Assembly (NCBI GenBank): GCA_900754435.1
Contig: CAAECT010000248.1
Span: 1-8,051, forward strand
DNA length: 8,051 nucleotides
DNA from: an uncultured Collinsella sp.
GTDB taxonomy: Bacteria > Actinomycetota > Coriobacteriia > Coriobacteriales > Coriobacteriaceae
Direction: 5' to 3'
The position numbers and the translations under genes were made by a program. This document shows, one piece after another, positions 5,269 to 8,051 of this stretch. Below the pieces are notes generated by a model. It did not search any database and was not told where the DNA came from. It worked only from the letters and a program-made list of their open reading frames with translations. Each line of letters begins with the position of its first letter. Position 1 is the stretch's first letter.

Positions 5269-6279
5269 GTGGCAAAACAGCGCGTTACGATCGCAGACGT
5301 CGCTCGAGAGGCGGGAACCTCGACGGCAAGCGTCTCGTATTACCTCAACGACAAACGAGAAAAGCTTAGCGAGAAGACGCAGAACAAAATCGCGCGCGTC
5401 ATTAAGGAACTCGGATACGTTCCCAACGCCCAAGCGCAGACGCTCACCGGCAAGCAAACCCACGTCATTGCCATCATCATTTTGGATAACACCAACAAAT
5501 GGGCGGGGCTCGTTCTCAATGGCATGGAGCAGGTCATGCTCCCCGCGGGCTACCAGACGGTCGTTTGCACGAGCAACTTTAACCCCGAGACCGAGCTCAT
5601 GTACGTCGACAAGATGCTCTCGCTGGGCGTCGATGGCTTTATCATCCAGCCCACGGCAAACTTCAAAGCCGTGCATGACCGCATTAGACGCGCCGGCAAG
5701 CCGGTCGTCTTTTTCGATGCGGCCATCTATAGCCCAGGTACCAGCTGGATCAAAACCAACCTTTACGACGGCGTGTACAACGCCACACAGACACTCCTCG
5801 ACGCCGACTACGAAGATTTCTTTTCCATTGCCGCCAACATGACCGAAATGCGCACCCGCATGGAGCGTTTTCAGGGGTATGCCGAGGCGCTGGCAGCGAA
5901 CGGGCAGCTCTACAAAGCGATTCCCATCGATCACAACAAGCCGTCAATCAACGAGCTCACCGATTACTTTAAATTCAAGTTCAATCCCGCCAAGCGAACC
6001 CTTATCTTCGTGCAAAATCAGTGGGCACTTCCCCGTGTCTACAAGGCCCTCCAGCCAATGGCCCATCTGCTTCCGCAGCAAATCGGCCTTTTGGGACTCA
6101 ACTGCGAAGACTGGACTAATCTCACCACACCGACCGTCTCCACCATCATCGAGCCCGTCGACCAAGAAGGTCGCGAAGCAGCCGAGATGCTGCTCGCCCT
6201 ACTTGACGGAAGCAGCGAACCCGGCGAGCAGCGCATTCTCGAGTGCAAGCTCAACTGGCTCGACTCCACCTCGATCTAG
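5269..6279 (+). CDS. LacI-family transcriptional regulator
   Basis: This 336-residue protein is a LacI/GalR-type repressor, about the normal length. Residues 6-27 (VTIADVAREAGTSTASVSYYLN) are the helix-turn-helix; the hinge helix follows at about 50-63 (YVPNAQAQTLTGKQ, with the leucine that inserts into the operator at Leu59). From residue 65 (HVIAIIILDNTNKWAG) comes the periplasmic-binding-like sensor domain, with DGFIIQPTA (122-130), a segment around VVFFDAAI (146-153), and a C-terminal strand GLLGLNCEDWTNLTTPTVSTI (273-293). The GTG start follows an AAGGAG site and removes a 12-residue unsupported extension from an upstream ATG. It is transcribed away from the PTS-transaldolase-transketolase operon and most likely controls it, responding to a sugar or sugar phosphate. 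The ligand cannot be read from the sequence. Confidence 0.93.
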   Translation: MAKQRVTIADVAREAGTSTASVSYYLNDKREKLSEKTQNKIARVIKELGYVPNAQAQTLTGKQTHVIAIIILDNTNKWAGLVLNGMEQVMLPAGYQTVVCTSNFNPETELMYVDKMLSLGVDGFIIQPTANFKAVHDRIRRAGKPVVFFDAAIYSPGTSWIKTNLYDGVYNATQTLLDADYEDFFSIAANMTEMRTRMERFQGYAEALAANGQLYKAIPIDHNKPSINELTDYFKFKFNPAKRTLIFVQNQWALPRVYKALQPMAHLLPQQIGLLGLNCEDWTNLTTPTVSTIIEPVDQEGREAAEMLLALLDGSSEPGEQRILECKLNWLDSTSI

Positions 6280-6284
6280 ACCGC

Positions 6285-6313
6285 GGGACAAATGAATCAG
6301 TAGCGTTTGTCTC
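6285..6313 (+). other. Weak inverted repeat after the LacI-type gene
   Basis: GGGACAAA (6285-6292) and TTTGTCTC (6306-6313) form an 8-bp stem with one G-U pair and a 13-base loop, six bases after the regulator stop. No T-run follows, so it would be a poor intrinsic terminator. Its GGGACAAA arm matches the arm of the hairpin at 1874-1904, so it may be a decayed copy of the same element. Confidence 0.4.
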
Positions 6314-6345
6314 AAATCTTAAGTATTTGTTCGACAGAACGGCCC

Positions 6346-6373
6346 TTGCCGGCTCCTGCTAGACTGGTAGATT
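6346..6373 (+). promoter_or_regulatory. Possible promoter of the nuclease gene
   Basis: TTGCCG (6346-6351) and TAGATT (6368-6373) are separated by 16 bases, each matching four of six consensus positions. An overlapping alternative is an extended -10, TG-C-TAGACT (6357-6365), without a clear -35. Either would start transcription a short way before the ATG at 6399, which has its own AGGAG site (6389-6393). Confidence 0.3.
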
Positions 6374-6398
6374 CCCAACCGTCCATCCAGGAGCCTCA

Positions 6399-7382
6399 AT
6401 GTCGCGCAAGCCCGCCTACAAGCAAATACTTTCCATCGGCACCACCGTGGTGCTAGGGTTTGCGCTGTTTACGGGATCGCTTGACGGGGCGCCCAAGCTG
6501 CTGTCGCCGCAAAGCGATGAGCAAGCGGCGGCTCTGGCCGAAAAACAAAACGAGAGCCCCAGCCGCACCGACGACGAGGCAGACCTGGTTGCCCGGCTCG
6601 AATCGGGAACGGCGAGCTCCCCGGACCCTCAAAACGGCCAGGACCCTGACGATGGTTCCGATTCCGCCGCGACCGACACCGATGACGACGTTTCCGCGGA
6701 CAGTGCCGCCACCCCCATCGACGAGGTCGAAAATCCCGACCTCAACCGCGCCCGCGGTGTTTATCTCAGCAGCATTCCCGACTACGCCGGCAACCCCTAC
6801 GTTGCCCTTCGCACCGACAGCACGCACCCGCTCGGCACACCATCATTCACGCTCGATGAATACGAGCGCGCTACAGAAGAGGGCTGCTTTAAGAAATTCT
6901 CCAAGCTCGACAGCCTGGGCCGCACTCGCAAGGCGCTCGCCTGTGTAGGCCCCGAGTCGCTCGGTCAAGGCGAGCGCGGCGATATCTCGCGTATCCATCC
7001 TGCCGGTTGGCACCAGCAGCGCTACGACTTTATTCCGGGCCAGAGCCTCTACAACCGCTGCCACCTTATCGCCTGGTCGCTCTGCGGCGAAAACGCCAAC
7101 CGCAAAAATCTCCTCACCGGCACGCGCTATCTCAACGAAACGGGCATGCTGCCGTTTGAGGAGCAGATTCTCGGCTACATCCGCGACACGGGCAACCATG
7201 TGCTCTACCGCGTCACGCCCATGTATAACGAAGAGGAACTTGTCTGCCGCGGCGTGCGCCTTGAGGCGCAATCGGTCGAGGACCACGGCAAGGCCCTCTG
7301 CTTCCACGTGTACTGCTACAACCTGCAGCCGCACGTGCAGATCGACTACGCCACCGGCCGCAATCAGGCCTCGGGAGACTAG
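6399..7382 (+). CDS. Exported DNA/RNA non-specific endonuclease (Spd1-like)
   Basis: This 327-residue protein degrades nucleic acid outside the cytoplasm. Residues 1-9 are basic and 10-27 hydrophobic, forming a signal peptide or an N-terminal membrane anchor; there is no lipobox cysteine. Residues 32-115 are a low-complexity linker rich in Asp, Ser, Ala, Thr and Pro. The nuclease domain spans about 118-318, with the beta-beta-alpha-metal core YNRCHLIAWSLCGENANRKN (218-237) and LLTGTRYLNETGMLPFEEQ (238-256). His222 is the expected general base and Asn246 the expected metal ligand; the usual RGH reads RCH here. Further family segments are NHVLYRVTPMYNEEELVCRGV (266-286) and VYCYNLQPHVQIDYATG (304-320). 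Seven cysteines lie in the exported domain. Possible roles are nutrient scavenging from DNA, breaking down extracellular DNA, or DNA processing for uptake. It is a single-gene unit, unrelated in function to the sugar operon. Confidence 0.9.
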   Translation: MSRKPAYKQILSIGTTVVLGFALFTGSLDGAPKLLSPQSDEQAAALAEKQNESPSRTDDEADLVARLESGTASSPDPQNGQDPDDGSDSAATDTDDDVSADSAATPIDEVENPDLNRARGVYLSSIPDYAGNPYVALRTDSTHPLGTPSFTLDEYERATEEGCFKKFSKLDSLGRTRKALACVGPESLGQGERGDISRIHPAGWHQQRYDFIPGQSLYNRCHLIAWSLCGENANRKNLLTGTRYLNETGMLPFEEQILGYIRDTGNHVLYRVTPMYNEEELVCRGVRLEAQSVEDHGKALCFHVYCYNLQPHVQIDYATGRNQASGD

Positions 7383-7440
7383 GGCCGGCCAAGCTGCCCC
7401 AAAAACCCAACATGATCCGTTTTCCTCCGTCCCCCAGGGA

Positions 7441-7478
7441 TAAAAAAGGGCCGCCCCGGATTACCCGGAGCGGCCCTT
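7441..7478 (-). terminator. Intrinsic terminator of the elongation factor gene
   Basis: A 14-bp stem with one mismatch (7446-7459 with 7465-7478) and a 5-base loop is followed on the minus strand by TTTTTT (7447-7442). It lies 35 bases after the EF-G stop codon. On the plus strand no T-run follows, so it terminates the nuclease transcript less well, although the stem could still act in that direction. Confidence 0.9.
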
Positions 7479-7512
7479 GCATCGGCATGTATGTTGCAGG
7501 CAACGCCATACG

Positions 7513-8051
7513 CTACTTGGCGCGGCCCTCCTCATAGCGCTCGACCAGCTTGGCCTGAACGTCATAGGGCACCTGCTCATAGCCTGCAGGCTTCATGGTA
7601 AAGTCGCCCGTGCCGCGCGTGATAGAGCGCAGACGCGTCGAGTAATCCGTCAGCTCTGCCAGCGGAGCCTGAGCGATGACCACGGTGTCTCCGCGCTCAT
7701 CGGTCTCCATGCCCGTCACGCGACCGCGCGATGCCGAGATGTCGCCCATCACGGCGCCGGCGTAGCTCTCGGGGATAGTCACCGTGATTTCCTCGATGGG
7801 CTCCAGCACCACCGGGTCGGCATCGGCACACGCCTTGCGCAGGCCGATACGAGCCGCCGCGCGAAACGCCATCTCGTTGGAGTCGACGCTGTGATACGAG
7901 CCATCGTACACAGCCACGCGAATGCCCGTAAGCGGGTAGCCGGCAATGATGCCGTCCTTCATGGTCTCCTGGACACCCTTGTCCACGGCGGGGATGAGCG
8001 AGCGCGGGATGCGGCCACCCACGACCTCGTCAACAAACTCATAGCCGTCGC
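7513..8051 (-). CDS. Elongation factor G (EF-G/FusA-like), C-terminal part
   Basis: The visible 179 codons are the 3' end of an EF-G gene that enters from the right edge, so the GTPase domain is not seen. The segment starts in domain IV with DGYEFVDEVVGGRIPRSLIPAVDKG and continues to YDGSYHSVDSNEMAF, which keeps the histidine of the domain IV loop that reaches the decoding site. Domain V follows with VTIPESYAGAVMGDISASRGRVTGME and the C-terminal LRSITRGTGDFTMKPAGYEQVP. EF-G drives tRNA-mRNA translocation by GTP hydrolysis in the cytoplasm. Domain V differs from housekeeping EF-G, which reads like GDLNRRRG and MxFxHYxxVP at these places, so this could be an EF-G2-type paralogue rather than the main FusA. 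A strong terminator follows the TAG stop. Confidence 0.92.
   Translation of the reverse strand, partial: DGYEFVDEVVGGRIPRSLIPAVDKGVQETMKDGIIAGYPLTGIRVAVYDGSYHSVDSNEMAFRAAARIGLRKACADADPVVLEPIEEITVTIPESYAGAVMGDISASRGRVTGMETDERGDTVVIAQAPLAELTDYSTRLRSITRGTGDFTMKPAGYEQVPYDVQAKLVERYEEGRAK

Noticed and set aside
6329..6340. GTTC-GACA-GAAC as a LexA/SOS box
   Set aside because: The half-sites are in the opposite order to the Gram-positive GAAC-N4-GTTC box.
1..8051. CRISPR arrays, tRNA or rRNA genes, insertion sequences
   Set aside because: No spaced repeat array, cloverleaf-like segment, transposase or terminal inverted repeats were found on reading both strands.

Overview
The window looks like a high-GC Gram-positive gut bacterium, most likely a Coriobacteriia member of the Collinsella type. 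This is an inference from GC-rich codon use and gene style (split transketolase, fructose-type PTS, Spd1-like exported nuclease); there is no rRNA or other marker to prove it.

Positions 1-4853 hold a sugar operon on the minus strand. In transcription order it is: a fructose-family PTS EIIBC permease (3381-4853), a GatZ/KbaZ-family protein (1962-3236), a small transaldolase (1152-1835), the N-terminal transketolase half (258-1088), and the C-terminal transketolase half (1-258, cut by the window edge). The last two overlap at a TAATG junction. The three upstream spacers (144, 126 and 63 bases) each hold a strong inverted repeat, so expression may be tuned gene by gene. The best candidate promoter is at 4954-4983.

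A 415-base control region (4854-5268) separates EIIBC from a divergent LacI-family regulator (plus strand, GTG start at 5269). It is AT-rich and holds direct and inverted repeats that could be operators.

From 6399 to 7382 lies an exported DNA/RNA non-specific endonuclease (plus strand). It converges on the 3' end of an elongation factor G gene (minus strand, 7513-8051, entering from the right edge). A strong terminator for the EF-G gene sits between them.

Working model (inference): the PTS imports and phosphorylates a sugar, probably a ketose. The GatZ-like protein, with no GatY aldolase partner in view, may epimerise the sugar phosphate. Transaldolase and transketolase then move the carbon into the pentose-phosphate pool, and the LacI-type protein senses an intermediate. 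No EIIA domain, kinase or GatY-type aldolase is visible, so the substrate is open. The most unusual sequence feature is the EIIBC-GatZ spacer: a 13-bp hairpin whose loop is perfectly complementary over 10 bases to sequence just downstream.
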